A DNA stretch of 64,000 nucleotides from Botrytis cinerea B05.10 (Eukaryota; Ascomycota; Leotiomycetes; Helotiales; Sclerotiniaceae), in the NCBI RefSeq assembly GCF_000143535.2, contig NC_037314.1, positions 1-64,000 of the forward strand, written 5' to 3'. Position numbers and translations under genes: made by a program. Under the pieces are notes generated by a model. It did not search any database and had not been told where the DNA came from. It was given only the letters and a program-made list of their open reading frames with translations. This document shows positions 38,301 through 48,672 of the stretch, piece after piece. Positions within the stretch are counted from its first letter, which is position 1. Every line of letters begins with the position of its first letter.

Positions 38301-38998
38301 GTACCGGCACCAAATGCTGGAACACCTGAACCGAATTCTGGTATACCGGTATCAAATGCTGGAACACCTGAATCGAATTCTGGCATACCGGTACCAAATG
38401 CTGGAACACCTGAACCGAATTCTGGCATACCGGTACCAAATGCTGGAACACCTGAACCGAATTCTGGTATACCGGTACCAAATGCTGGAACACCTGAACC
38501 GAATTCTGGCATACCGGTACCAAATGCTGGAACACCTGAACCGAATTCTGGCATACCGGTACCAAATGCTGGAACACCTGAACCGAATTCTGGCATACCA
38601 GTACCAAATGCTGGAACACCTGAACCAAATGCTGGCATACCGGCACCAAATGTTGGAACACCTGCACCAAATTCTGGCCCATCCGCACCGAAACTTACAG
38701 CCATACCCATCTCCGCCGCAGGTTGGGTTGGAGCCATTCCTTGGGAAGCTTCCTCACCAGATGCTACGATTCATTAGTAAAGCTCATATAAAGGATTTAG
38801 AATGACTATCATACCTGGTGTTGAGAAGTTGGCCATCGCAGTGTCTGCGAATGGTTGGGTTGCCGGATCCCGTTTAGCGGCTTGCATTTGGGTCAGCATT
38901 TGACTCAGAGGCGGCTGTTGTTGGGCTTCTTTCTTACGTGGATCAAAAAGCGCGGGCTTAAAAGCTGGTGAGAGGTTGTCTTGATTATTCTTGGACAT
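35316..38998 (-). CDS. large coiled-coil protein with FG-repeat N-terminus and C-terminal membrane segment, 1192 aa
   Basis: Exons 38998-38815, 38763-38284 and 38230-35316; introns of 51 bp (GTATGA, TACTAAT, TAG) and 53 bp (GTATGA, GCTAATG, TAG) keep frame and give 1192 aa. Residues about 75-220 are a 14-residue tandem repeat of the PxFG type (GVPAFGTG/MPEFGSG). From about 240 to 950 the sequence is a long Glu/Lys/Gln-rich coiled coil, ending in an unusual KIELEKIEQEK run. A hydrophobic segment near 1062-1080 (RFFFIAFLTICWVGHMW) could anchor it in a membrane. FG repeats plus coiled coil recall nuclear-pore-associated proteins, but I find no family match and that comparison is only structural. 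Shadow frames exist in the repeat on all strands because its 42-bp unit has no stops. Confidence 0.8.
38301..38675. repeat. 42-bp coding tandem repeat, about 8 to 9 copies
   Basis: Units begin ATACCGGTACCAAATGCTGG at about 38343, 38385, 38427, 38469, 38511, 38553, 38595 and 38637. Each 42-bp unit is itself two related 21-bp halves and encodes 14 residues of the FG-repeat exon. Near-identity suggests recent expansion. Confidence 0.92.
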
Positions 38999-41839
38999 AA
39001 TTGAAGCTGTCAACAATCGATTAGCAAATTACACAGAGCATGCTGGGCGCCAAAGACGGATTGGATTGGTAGAATTACATTTCAACTTTTAATTTGAAAA
39101 ATCTTGTGTCGGTAAAGAAGATGAAAGTCGTGAAGCTTAAAGATTTGGAAGTTTTGTAGTTAGGAACTGTTCTCTGTTATGATTAGTAAAACGCACGACG
39201 GATAGCATGTGGCCGTTGATAGATTGAGAAACTTACCTGTGATGGCGAATCCTTCAGGCGAGGCAGGTTTCAAAGATTTGATAATCTGGAAAGCTTTGAA
39301 AAAACTTGTTTATGTTTTGATGTAAATATCCTGATGAATGTGAAGGTTTGTTCGTGTTTCGTACAGTGGGAAGATGTTGGAGTTGTTGAAATTGTCGAAA
39401 TTTGAAGATCCTTAAAGTGTATATTCCCAATACTGATTGTGCGCGCTAGTTAGATTATAGGTGAATTATCTACAGCTCACATGCGGCTTATCTCGGTGTA
39501 ATTATAGAGGCTGTGAATGAAGAAACTTGCTCATCTTGTTTCCATCGTCGCATGGTGAATGTTCTTCAATGTGGGGCACAGACAACTTCATTTCCATGAC
39601 AACACCTGCAATTACGGCAGCCTTGACTCATTTCACTTATGGAAAAAACAAAGCGAAGTGATATACCAAACTTCGGATGACAGTGAGCTCTGAGTTTGTA
39701 TTCATTATGTGACATTGCGAGATTAGACGAATGTCTAGTACGATACTCGCTTAATGTTCCAAGGCGGCTAGATATTTTGACCAAACTTTCTATGCTACTG
39801 AAAACGACATCAGAGTCAAATAGATAAGACTATCTCAAATTATTAGAAGATTACTAATTGTATGCAAACAATTTCTAAAGTATATATATGACATGTAGCA
39901 ACGTTGACTTATCCGCCATATTTTCCAGTGTCAGTTTCGCTGGAATTGAAGTTGAAAGTTGTTTAGAAGTGAAAAAGATTTGAGATGAAATCAATTGAAA
40001 AGAAACATGGATCTTTTAATTTCAATCAAAGCTGATCTCTCTTGGTCTAGTCTGTCTGCATATTTTATGTCTGTCTAGCAGAGTATAAACTCCTTATATT
40101 ATTCGCACTACAGCCCCAAATATCTTTAGACTCAACAAATTCGTGGCCTTTCATTACACTTCTTCTCACCATACTGCAATTCAAAAGGCTCTGAGAAGGT
40201 CATGCAAGTTTTTCAGTATTGGAGGGTGAATTTTTCCACATGCGCGAGCACACCTCGGCAGCCACTATTATGATTGCTCTTTGGAAAAGTCATTACAATA
40301 TTTGGGTAACTAATCAAGAAACTTTCATCTTCAAAATAACCACATGCTACTAATTACCTCGGTATTTAGTGAATACCGATAAGTGACTGTCAAGCCCGAA
40401 TGAGTGTTAAATCTCGATATTTCGAAGCACAGATTTGGAGATATCAAAGCAAGCCGCTCTTGGGGGCTATTGATATTTCCCATATCGGAGCTATGAATCT
40501 AATAATAGTCTTTGAGAAGTGTTCCGTATTTTACAGCTTCTTGTTAAGTTTCAAACCAACATAAATATAGTGATTCTTTTTATTCATAGCTATGGTTTCA
40601 CTTTTGTCAAAGGGTTCCTTCGGGAAAGATGCCAGCTTTCTTCACCATTCTTCAGCACGTATTCTAAGAAAGCTCGGTGTTGAGACAATACTTCAGCGAC
40701 TATTTCCGAAGCCACAATCAATGTCATTATCAACTAGTGCGCTTTACTCCCCGCTCTTTTGAAGGCTGGATTAGGGTGGTCATTTTGATAATCACTGTCT
40801 TCATTACATTCGTAAACTTGATTTAATCCTTAGAATTCTACTGGCCTACGCGAATTGCTTGACTACAAGTACAAGCACTCTTTCTCGCACTAGTACTCGT
40901 TTTCTCTACCCGATAAATATGGATCTTTTTTATTTTCAAATCTGTAAGTATGTGAATATTCTTTTCGGAGCCTGATTGGTAAGCATGCTTTGAATTCTGG
41001 TGCCCGTGATCATGTACTTACCTGCATGTCATCATTGCCATTTGATTCTCGTTACATCTGGTTGGGTCAGATGAACCGATGAAAGATTCTAGAAGTACTA
41101 GTTCCATTGAAAGACTGGGGCTAATTCATTCAAAACATTGATCAGTTTATTACCTACAAGTATAAGCGCAAATACTCAGCTTCAATGATAGACCCCGCAC
41201 CGAGAGCTAAGAATGGACATTCAGTATACTGTGTCTTGGGCTAGCAAATAAATCCGACTCTACATTTGAAGGGCAACTGTTGACTTTGATAAATTTGTCT
41301 CGATCTACAGACATTAGGCCAAAGATCAATCTCATCATAAGAGCGTCTTTTTTTGGGGGGGGGGGGGGGGGGGAGGGTGTAGTTTGAGCAAAAGATTATT
41401 ATATCAATGGTACTTTCAGATGTGTAGATCGCTGCTAGACATTGAGTTAGAATATTGAGCCAAAGACCATGAAACTAGACGGATTGAAGCTGTCTATGGC
41501 TACACTGAAGAAAAGATCAAGATTGAGAAAACCTCTTTATTAAAGCTTGGAGTTAAGGATTTGGCACTATACTTGGGAAACCATCTATATAAACCCCCAG
41601 CGTAAACTATCACTCGCTAACAAGGCTTGAAACTTGGTAATCATTCTCACCGCATCAGCTGCGAAGCTTACTTTATCTCTGGGCATGCTAATAACTCCTA
41701 CATCACGTTTTGAATCCTGGTCATTACATTGACAATTTGACTGACCTCGTTTTCTCTGCATTTAATTCCAAGCTAAACTATTACGATTCGTGATTGGTGC
41801 CACCATCCAGCTGTTGATTTGTATACTTTTCTCATTTGA
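38999..41839. other. long gene-free stretch
   Basis: About 2.8 kb. The first part is the promoter and leader of the coiled-coil gene. The rest shows only short chance frames. A run of 19 G (41355-41373) preceded by T7 stands out. Confidence 0.5.
41355..41373. repeat. poly-G run (G19)
   Basis: Nineteen consecutive G, then AGGG. Length may be uncertain in the assembly. Confidence 0.85.
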
Positions 41840-41844
41840 TGGCG

Positions 41845-42591
41845 TTGTATTGAGAAATTCTGTGACCACACCACTACCAAGGAAGACACACCACAGCGAC
41901 TAGTTATCCATCTATATGGCGGTGGCTATGTTCTTGCTGGTTTATATCTGTATATATTGGGTGAAAGCCTCCAGTTCTTTTCAAGCATGTGAAACGGTCT
42001 GTTCTACAAATATAACATCGTCTTGTGGTTGAAAAAATAGCGTACTTTCCAGCTGCTATTCAGGGTGGTTTGACAGCATTGTCCTACGTTCTCAACGAAC
42101 TAATGTTCGACTCGGGGACACTATTTTAGCTGGCGGATCTATAGGAACTGAAATTGATCTAGGGGTGGGTACGCAATTTTGGTAGCAGTGAGGGGGAAAA
42201 GTATGCCTTTACCAAGAGCCGAATTTGACTGGAGCTCATGAATAGATTTGGTGCCTCATGATGAATTGATATTGGACAGCCATAAAAATTACAAGACAGG
42301 TTGCATGTTAGGTCTGATTCTAGAATGGACTGCAATTCGTTTTCACCTCTAGAATAGGATGGGAGCCATCTATATGACACCCAGCAGGAAACAAGTTCAA
42401 AAGTCCAAGTTCTCTTGATTTAAACTGGCACCCTGGAAGTATTGCACGATCAAGATGTGGAGTTGGCCAAAGATAGAATTTTGAAGATCTCAAATGCACC
42501 AAATGATATTTGAGCTGGGTTGACAATTCTAGGCTTCATGAAGGAAGCGGAAGATGCGGTAGAAAAAGCAGTCAAGTTCGTTAAAGCCTAG
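41845..42591 (+). pseudogene. decayed alpha/beta-hydrolase (HSL/esterase-like)
   Basis: Plus-strand fragments in family order: TPQRLVIHLYGGGYVLAG (the HGGG oxyanion-hole motif with one change), YFPAAIQGGLTALSYVLNEL, then AGGSIGTEI at the place of the GDSAGG nucleophile elbow, and finally EDAVEKAVKFVKA with TAG at 42589. They are separated by stops and frameshifts (for example TGA after FFSSM and TAG before the elbow). The N-terminus is not found. This is a dead esterase/lipase-type gene. Confidence 0.65.
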
Positions 42592-43314
42592 GGTGGTCAA
42601 ATATAATGATCGTATTCGGGTTAGGGCTATGATGTCATATCTAATGGTACTTCTAACGACGGACCTTTAGTTTTTGTGATTCTATTTTCACTGTATAGCT
42701 TGAGGAGAATGGATAGCAGTTCGGCATTCTTGGTGGTGGTGGTGTTTTGATGTCCGATTACTGCTCAATGCACGAGCTCGTCCTTTCTTCCGGATGTATG
42801 TTCGCTAGTGGTAAAGCGGAAGATGGATGCAGCATCATTTTTTGATAATCGAATGCAACTGTTACCTTGAATGATTGAGTATACTGTACAAAGTACTGAA
42901 CTGTTATGAGGGCGAGCCCACAACCCCTCATGACAAGCTGCGCTCGAATCTAGATGTCTTTGAATCTCTCTTAAATGCAGCATTAACTGTCGAGATTAAA
43001 GGGTACCATAGGATCAGTTTCTGAAGAGAACCTCCTTGGTTCGATAATCTTGGATTTGCATTGGAAGAAAGGCGCAGGTTGAAAGTAATAAAGGTTATGT
43101 ATGATGTTGTTTCGAGTGACTTACTTGTGGATGGTGTGGCTTGACTGTGGCTTTAACATGGTCATTGCTCCTAGAGCTACGAGTAGATGGTAGCTTCAAC
43201 ACCCAAAATTAAATTTAGCGCAAGGCTACAAATAAATAACAAGCGAGGTTAACTTTCCGTCTCCAATTGCCTCGCCTTATTAGAGTATCTGCTACAGCTA
43301 TCTGTAATATCAAC
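42592..43314. other. intergenic, no gene seen
   Basis: Spacer between the hydrolase relic and the USP39 homologue; the last part is that gene's promoter. Confidence 0.5.
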
Positions 43315-44976
43315 ATGCCGAATTCTACAAATATGGACATCCCAACTAGGAAGCGGAAGGAACGCGATGACGACTCTGCGAATGCCAACACAAACAGTGA
43401 TGACGATGATTCAATCAATGGAGCGCAATTGGAAACAGAACCGACCCCGAAGCGACAGAGAACGGTAGAACCTAGACCGGTGCAGATTGAGGATGAGGAA
43501 GATTTGAAAAATGGAATGGAAGATCTCGAAGTTGAGGATGAAGATTTGCAATTTGTGGTTCCTCGAGAAAAAGCACCCATGGAAGGCTACGACGACCTCT
43601 ACCTTGATACCATCAATCGCAATGTCTTGGACTTTGATTTCGAAAAGCTCTGTTCGATTTCTCTATCAAATATCAACGTATATGCTTGTTTAGTATGCGG
43701 GAAATACTATCAGGGTCGAGGGACGAAGTCGCATGCATACTTCCATGCTCTTGAAGTAGGACATCACGTATTCATCAACATGCAAACACAAAAGGTCTAC
43801 GTTCTACCAGAAGGATACGAGGTAAAAAATAAGAGCTTAGACGACATAAAGTTTGTATCTGATCCTACATACACAAAAGAGCAGGTTATGGCTATGGATC
43901 GTGAAGCCAAAACTTCTTGGACTCTATCTGGCAAAGAATACATACCAGGTTTCGTCGGTATGAACAACATCAAAGACAACGACTATTTCAATGTGGTAAT
44001 ACAAGCGCTTTCTCATGTGCCGCCTCTTCGAAACTTCTTTTTATTGGAGGACTTTCACAACAGGCCGGAACTCATAAAACGGGTATCAATTTTATTCCGA
44101 AAGATATGGAATCCAAGAGCCTTCAAATCCCATGTCTCTCCCCATGAACTTCTTCAAGAGATATCCCTCAAATCAAATAAAAAGTTCAATCTAACTACCC
44201 AATCCGATCCTGTCGATTTCCTTTCCTGGTTCCTCAATAACCTACATCTTGCACTTGGAGGTTCCAAAACTAAACCTGGCTCCTCAATTATACAGAAGAT
44301 TTTCCAAGGGAAACTGAAAGTCGAATCTCAAGCTATTACCGCCAAAGCCGATGCTGGTGATCGATTACGATTTGAAGATGCAGATGTCAAAACCGATGTT
44401 AGTAGATTCATGCTACTCACATTAGATTTACCCCCGGCGCCATTATTTCAAGATGAGTTGGAACGAAACATCATTCCTCAAATTCCTCTGACCAGTATCC
44501 TGGCAAAATACGATGGTCTAAAAGCACAAGAGCATCTCAATATGCGCAAACGTTACCGACTACTCCATCCACTACCGCCCTTTCTCCTCTTTCACATAAA
44601 ACGATTCTCGCACAACAAGTTCGTCGATGAACGTAATCCTACAATTGTTACTTTCGACGCGCGCAATCTCGATATGTCACCATACATTGAACCCGATATG
44701 AAACATGCTAGACCTGGTGAACCAATATGGTACGATTTAGTTGCAAATATAGTACATGAAGCAGTCAGAGGGCGAGAAGATAGTGTAGAGGGGGAATCAG
44801 AAAAGAGGAGCTGGAAAGTGCAACTGAGAGATAAGGCGACGGGAGAGTGGAAGGTGGTGCAGGATTTATTTGTGGAAGGGGGGCAAAGAGAATTTTTGCA
44901 TCTAGGGGAGAGTTACTTGCAGGTTTGGGAGAAGCGAAGAGAGGTTGTTGGGAAAGGGAAAGGCAAGGCTAGTTGA
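43315..44976 (+). CDS. Sad1/USP39-type splicing factor (inactive ubiquitin-specific protease), 553 aa
   Basis: Single-exon frame; ATG 43315 (MPNSTNMDIP) is the first ATG. After an acidic, disordered N-terminus with a KRKERDDD patch, a zf-UBP zinc finger spans about residues 120-175 (CLVCGKYYQGRGTKSHAYFHALEVGHH). A USP fold follows from about 205. The catalytic Cys box is replaced (GMNNIKDNDYFNVVIQAL instead of GNTCYLNSVLQ), as in yeast Sad1 and human USP39, so it should not cleave ubiquitin. These proteins act in tri-snRNP assembly and pre-mRNA splicing in the nucleus. Length matches the family. Confidence 0.93.
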   Translation: MPNSTNMDIPTRKRKERDDDSANANTNSDDDDSINGAQLETEPTPKRQRTVEPRPVQIEDEEDLKNGMEDLEVEDEDLQFVVPREKAPMEGYDDLYLDTINRNVLDFDFEKLCSISLSNINVYACLVCGKYYQGRGTKSHAYFHALEVGHHVFINMQTQKVYVLPEGYEVKNKSLDDIKFVSDPTYTKEQVMAMDREAKTSWTLSGKEYIPGFVGMNNIKDNDYFNVVIQALSHVPPLRNFFLLEDFHNRPELIKRVSILFRKIWNPRAFKSHVSPHELLQEISLKSNKKFNLTTQSDPVDFLSWFLNNLHLALGGSKTKPGSSIIQKIFQGKLKVESQAITAKADAGDRLRFEDADVKTDVSRFMLLTLDLPPAPLFQDELERNIIPQIPLTSILAKYDGLKAQEHLNMRKRYRLLHPLPPFLLFHIKRFSHNKFVDERNPTIVTFDARNLDMSPYIEPDMKHARPGEPIWYDLVANIVHEAVRGREDSVEGESEKRSWKVQLRDKATGEWKVVQDLFVEGGQREFLHLGESYLQVWEKRREVVGKGKGKAS

Positions 44977-45730
44977 TGGGGATTCAAAATGCCGTAACTT
45001 ATACCATTCGAATCCTCCTTCAATAGAATTTAGTTGGTGATCAAAAGCTTCTTTATTGGCAACCATTGCACTCCCTCGAATTCATCTGCAAAATTTCATC
45101 GCCTACATGCTCTTCGGCTATGACACGGACAAATCATGCACATATTGAGTAATGAATGAGTGAAACGACAGAAGATTCCAGATGCGAGATGAAAGTATTA
45201 AGGAAATGATATCAGGAAATTTGAAAATCATAAAGGTTGTGAGAAAAACAAATTTATTACAGATGATCGCCACATCTTTCTCGCAAAGTGTCATATTTTG
45301 TATGTGGTTCTTCTTGGAGTGTGTCCGCTTATGAGAGTATCATTCTTTGTAGTCGTCCTCCAGTTTCGCCGTGTCTATTCATTGACTGAGAGAGCCAGAG
45401 ATACACAGCTCATGGGTTGACATTGCTCGGTTGGGAAAAGGGGAAACGGGTGGGGGAAGGGATGGGGTCCGCTACTTAGAATATGTTCACGTTCATGAAT
45501 CATGGGCATTAATACCAAATCTAACACAATACAATACAATCACCTGAACAAGTATCTCAGCAAAATTCTCAAGAGCCAGAAGCTACCTCATTATTGAGCT
45601 ATGTATCTACCTCGATTTCATACATACAAGTAAACATAATCACAAATGAAGATATCATGCATCCAGCCTTTTATATGACAAAACTCCCCCGGGCCAATTG
45701 ACCCTCAACTATACACATTTGCAAAGCACA
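44977..45730. other. intergenic between convergent genes
   Basis: Shared 3' flanks of the USP39 homologue (plus) and RRP9 homologue (minus). No coding signal. Confidence 0.5.
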
Positions 45731-47470
45731 TTATGCCTCCTGCCCGTTTTCATCCGCATGCCCATTAACACCATTAGTTATCTGTTTCCTCGACACTTCA
45801 AATACCACTGCTCCGTTTCTTCCCGCTGGCGCCTTTTGCCAGTTACCTAAACGGTGGGCCTTTCCTACTGCTGCAATGATACATACACCATCCTTTCCCC
45901 TATCACCGCGTTCGAAAACTGAGATATCGTTTATGATGCCGCGGGCTGGTGCTTGGGATCCATGTTTATTAGTACCTGCACCCTTTAGAGTGGTATCAGC
46001 GGTTTGACCAACGGGGCCCATTGATTCAAGGCTTTTTCTGTCGGCACTGACTCTCCAGGCCCGGACTACACCATCCCAACTACCACTTAGTACGACATCG
46101 GAGTAGGGAATTGTGGTTAGAGCGGTAATCCAGCGGGGTGAGGTGCGAGGTACGATTCTTTTGGAGGGATCGGTTTCTGCGGATGCTTCTTCAGGTTTTA
46201 TTGGCTCGTCTGCTCCGTGAGCTAGAGATAATGTGTAGATTGGCTTTTTCTTGTGAATGGTCCAAAGAGAAAGTGATCCGTTATCACCTCCAGTAATAAA
46301 CATATCCTCGTCAACCATAGCTATACGGTCGATACTGCCCTCAAGAGTGCGGAGGTCACTAGGATTATTCTTGTGACGAGACTTCTTCTCACCTCCACCG
46401 CCACGGAAAACAAGTTGTGTTTCCTCCACCACTTTCCATAAACGGGCTGTACGATCACGAGCGCCTACTGATATGCAGCGTTCTTGGGCAAGGGAAGCAA
46501 TATCCACCACTTCATCCTGATGACCGAACAAAGTTTCCACATATGCACCTTCATCCAAACTCCATATTTTGATTGTTCGATCCTTTGAACTGGAATATAA
46601 TTGATTTGTTCCTCTTCTGAAAGCTAAGCCTGTAATTGCGTCTCGATGTTGCGAAAAAACTCGAATGGGTCGAAGGGTCTCTGCATTCCAAACAATAATC
46701 TTTCGATCCACACCACCAGTTACAACGAATTTACCATCTTGTGAGGCAGCCACACTAATAATTGCGTCGGTATGTCCCATGAAGGATGTCACTTTCGACT
46801 TTCGTTGATCCCCTCGTACTGAAGCTACTAGGGTAGGCTTTTTCTTCGGCGGTGGTGAAGGTTTCTTGCTCTTCTTCTTGCCCTTCTTTTGCGGATATTG
46901 GTCCTTTGGTAAGTCCTGTATTTTCCATTTGACTAGCCACATATCCTTGGTCACAGTATAAACATATGGCGCACATGTAGCTACACCCGTAAATGAATGC
47001 GAATCCTTCTTAAAATGACAACTCGATGCTTCCCCGAATTCTAATTCGTCTGCCAATGTTTTGTATATCTTTCCCTTCGATTCCGCAACATCTTCTTCTA
47101 AACGTTCGGCGATCAAATCTCGATCAATATCCTCGGCGTTGAACCCAACTTCATCATCTGCTACTTCATCCCGGATATTTTGCAAATATCTTTCTGCTAA
47201 TCTCAGCCTGCGCTCTGCCGCAGTTTCTTCCTCCCCCTCTCCCTCCAATTCATCATCCGAGGTGAGATCTGCAACGTCATCATCCAATTGACCTCCTTCA
47301 CTCTCCGAGTCGCTTCCAGAAATCGATTCATCTCTTTCGGATTTTTTCGCAGGTTTTGGCTGTTTCGCGGGAGCTTTCGATGAGGCAGCTAATCTTTTCT
47401 TGGGTACTTCCGGGCCATCGTTTCGTTTCCTCTTCTTTTGGGAATTGGGTATAGTGAAGAAAGAAGACAT
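45731..47470 (-). CDS. RRP9: U3 snoRNP WD40 protein Rrp9 (U3-55K), 579 aa
   Basis: Single exon from ATG 47470. A basic/acidic N-terminus (QKKRKRND, then acidic runs to about 90) is followed by the conserved helical region before the propeller and by WD40 repeats from about 150 onward (MGHTDAIISVAASQDGKFVVTGGVDRKIIVW is not quoted in full; GHTDAI, SSKDRTIKIW and GARDRTARLW are clear repeat cores). Rrp9 binds the U3 box B/C RNA and is needed for 18S rRNA processing in the nucleolus. Length is close to yeast Rrp9. It is divergent from the proteasome gene with about 475 bp between starts. Confidence 0.95.
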   Translation of the reverse strand: MSSFFTIPNSQKKRKRNDGPEVPKKRLAASSKAPAKQPKPAKKSERDESISGSDSESEGGQLDDDVADLTSDDELEGEGEEETAAERRLRLAERYLQNIRDEVADDEVGFNAEDIDRDLIAERLEEDVAESKGKIYKTLADELEFGEASSCHFKKDSHSFTGVATCAPYVYTVTKDMWLVKWKIQDLPKDQYPQKKGKKKSKKPSPPPKKKPTLVASVRGDQRKSKVTSFMGHTDAIISVAASQDGKFVVTGGVDRKIIVWNAETLRPIRVFSQHRDAITGLAFRRGTNQLYSSSKDRTIKIWSLDEGAYVETLFGHQDEVVDIASLAQERCISVGARDRTARLWKVVEETQLVFRGGGGEKKSRHKNNPSDLRTLEGSIDRIAMVDEDMFITGGDNGSLSLWTIHKKKPIYTLSLAHGADEPIKPEEASAETDPSKRIVPRTSPRWITALTTIPYSDVVLSGSWDGVVRAWRVSADRKSLESMGPVGQTADTTLKGAGTNKHGSQAPARGIINDISVFERGDRGKDGVCIIAAVGKAHRLGNWQKAPAGRNGAVVFEVSRKQITNGVNGHADENGQEA

Positions 47471-47945
47471 AGTTGTGGTGGTTGTGAAAAGGAAAGCTCA
47501 CGATAGAAAATACAGAAAAATGTTCGTCTTATCAAAATAATTTTTTGGGTAGAATTATTCTGCCGCAGAATTTCGAGACAGGGATTGAGTGGATCCGAAA
47601 TGGAGTGTGTGACACGTGACACATCTCGAGACTAAAGGTCATGGATTCATACATCAGAATAATTACAGATCATGTTCGTAGAGATAACATAATAAATGTA
47701 GATCCGGAGATCATCTGGATCTGTTTCCAGCATAGAATCATGCTCAAATTGAAACTTGATTAATCAGGAATTTGTTCATTCTTACAATCAGAGGGGTGAT
47801 AACATGTTAAAGCTTTTGGCGCTAAGACATAAGTATGTTAGCGCCGAATTGAGTGAGGCAGCCAGAGCTACACGCGTTGGAGCTCCAAAGTCTCAATAGT
47901 TAATACAATCTGAAGCTTCATCCTACAACTCAAATCACTATCAAC

Positions 47946-48672
47946 ATGTAAGTTTGAATGAAAATGATTTCTGTGAGATACTGTGCTAACACAACCATTT
48001 TCTTAGGGAGGTCTTACTTGGAATAACTGGCAAGGACTTTACCATCATTGCAGCTTCAAAGGCTGCCATGAGAGGTGCAACCATTCTCAAAGCTTCAGAT
48101 GACAAGACAAGAGCATTAAATCAACATACCTTGATGGCATTCTCTGGAGAGGCTGGAGATACAAGTAACCGTCCACTGTCTTCTGCATCAATACAATATG
48201 CTAATATTAACGCTTCACAGTTCAATTCGCAGAATATATTCAAGCCAACGCTCAACTTTACTCCATGCGCAATAACATCGACCTCTCCCCATCCGCAGTT
48301 GCTCACTTTGTCCGTGGTGAGCTAGCACAATCTCTTCGCTCCCGCAAACCATATAATGTCAACCTTCTCCTTGGCGGTGTTGATCCTATTACCGACAAGC
48401 CCAGTCTATACTGGCTCGATTACCTAGCGTCACTTGCACCCCTTCCATATGCAGCTCACGGCTATGCACAATACTACTGCTTGTCTATCCTTGATAAACA
48501 TCACCACCCAGATATTGATTTCGAACAAGGAATGAAGGTTTTGAGGATGTGTACAGATGAGTTGAAGAGGAGGTTGCCGATTGATTTCAAGGGAATGACT
48601 GTTAAAGTTATTACGAAGGAGGGAATTAAGGAACTCGATTATGATGACAGTGCGAGAATTGACTGCCCATAG
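47946..48672 (+). CDS. PRE1: 20S proteasome subunit beta-4 (Pre1/PSMB2), 203 aa
   Basis: Exon 1 is only two bases, AT at 47946-47947; a 59-bp intron (47948-48006, GTAAGT, GCTAAC, TTAG) splits the start codon, and exon 2 (48007-48164) begins with the G. A second intron 48165-48220 (GTAACC, GCTAAT, CACAG) precedes exon 3 (48221-48672). The product is 203 aa, MEVLLGITGKDF..., with the family segments AFSGEAGDT and QFAEYIQAN. Beta-4 is a non-catalytic subunit of the inner beta ring: it lacks the N-terminal threonine of active subunits, as seen here. Without the split ATG no start fits the conserved N-terminus. Confidence 0.95.

Noticed and set aside
38278..38805. Long open frames on both strands at 38278-38805 as overlapping genes
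   Set aside because: The 42-bp repeat has no stops in several frames; only the minus frame joined by good splice sites is coding.
41355..41373. G19 run as a quadruplex regulatory element
   Set aside because: Single uninterrupted homopolymer in gene-free DNA, possibly of uncertain length; no supporting context.
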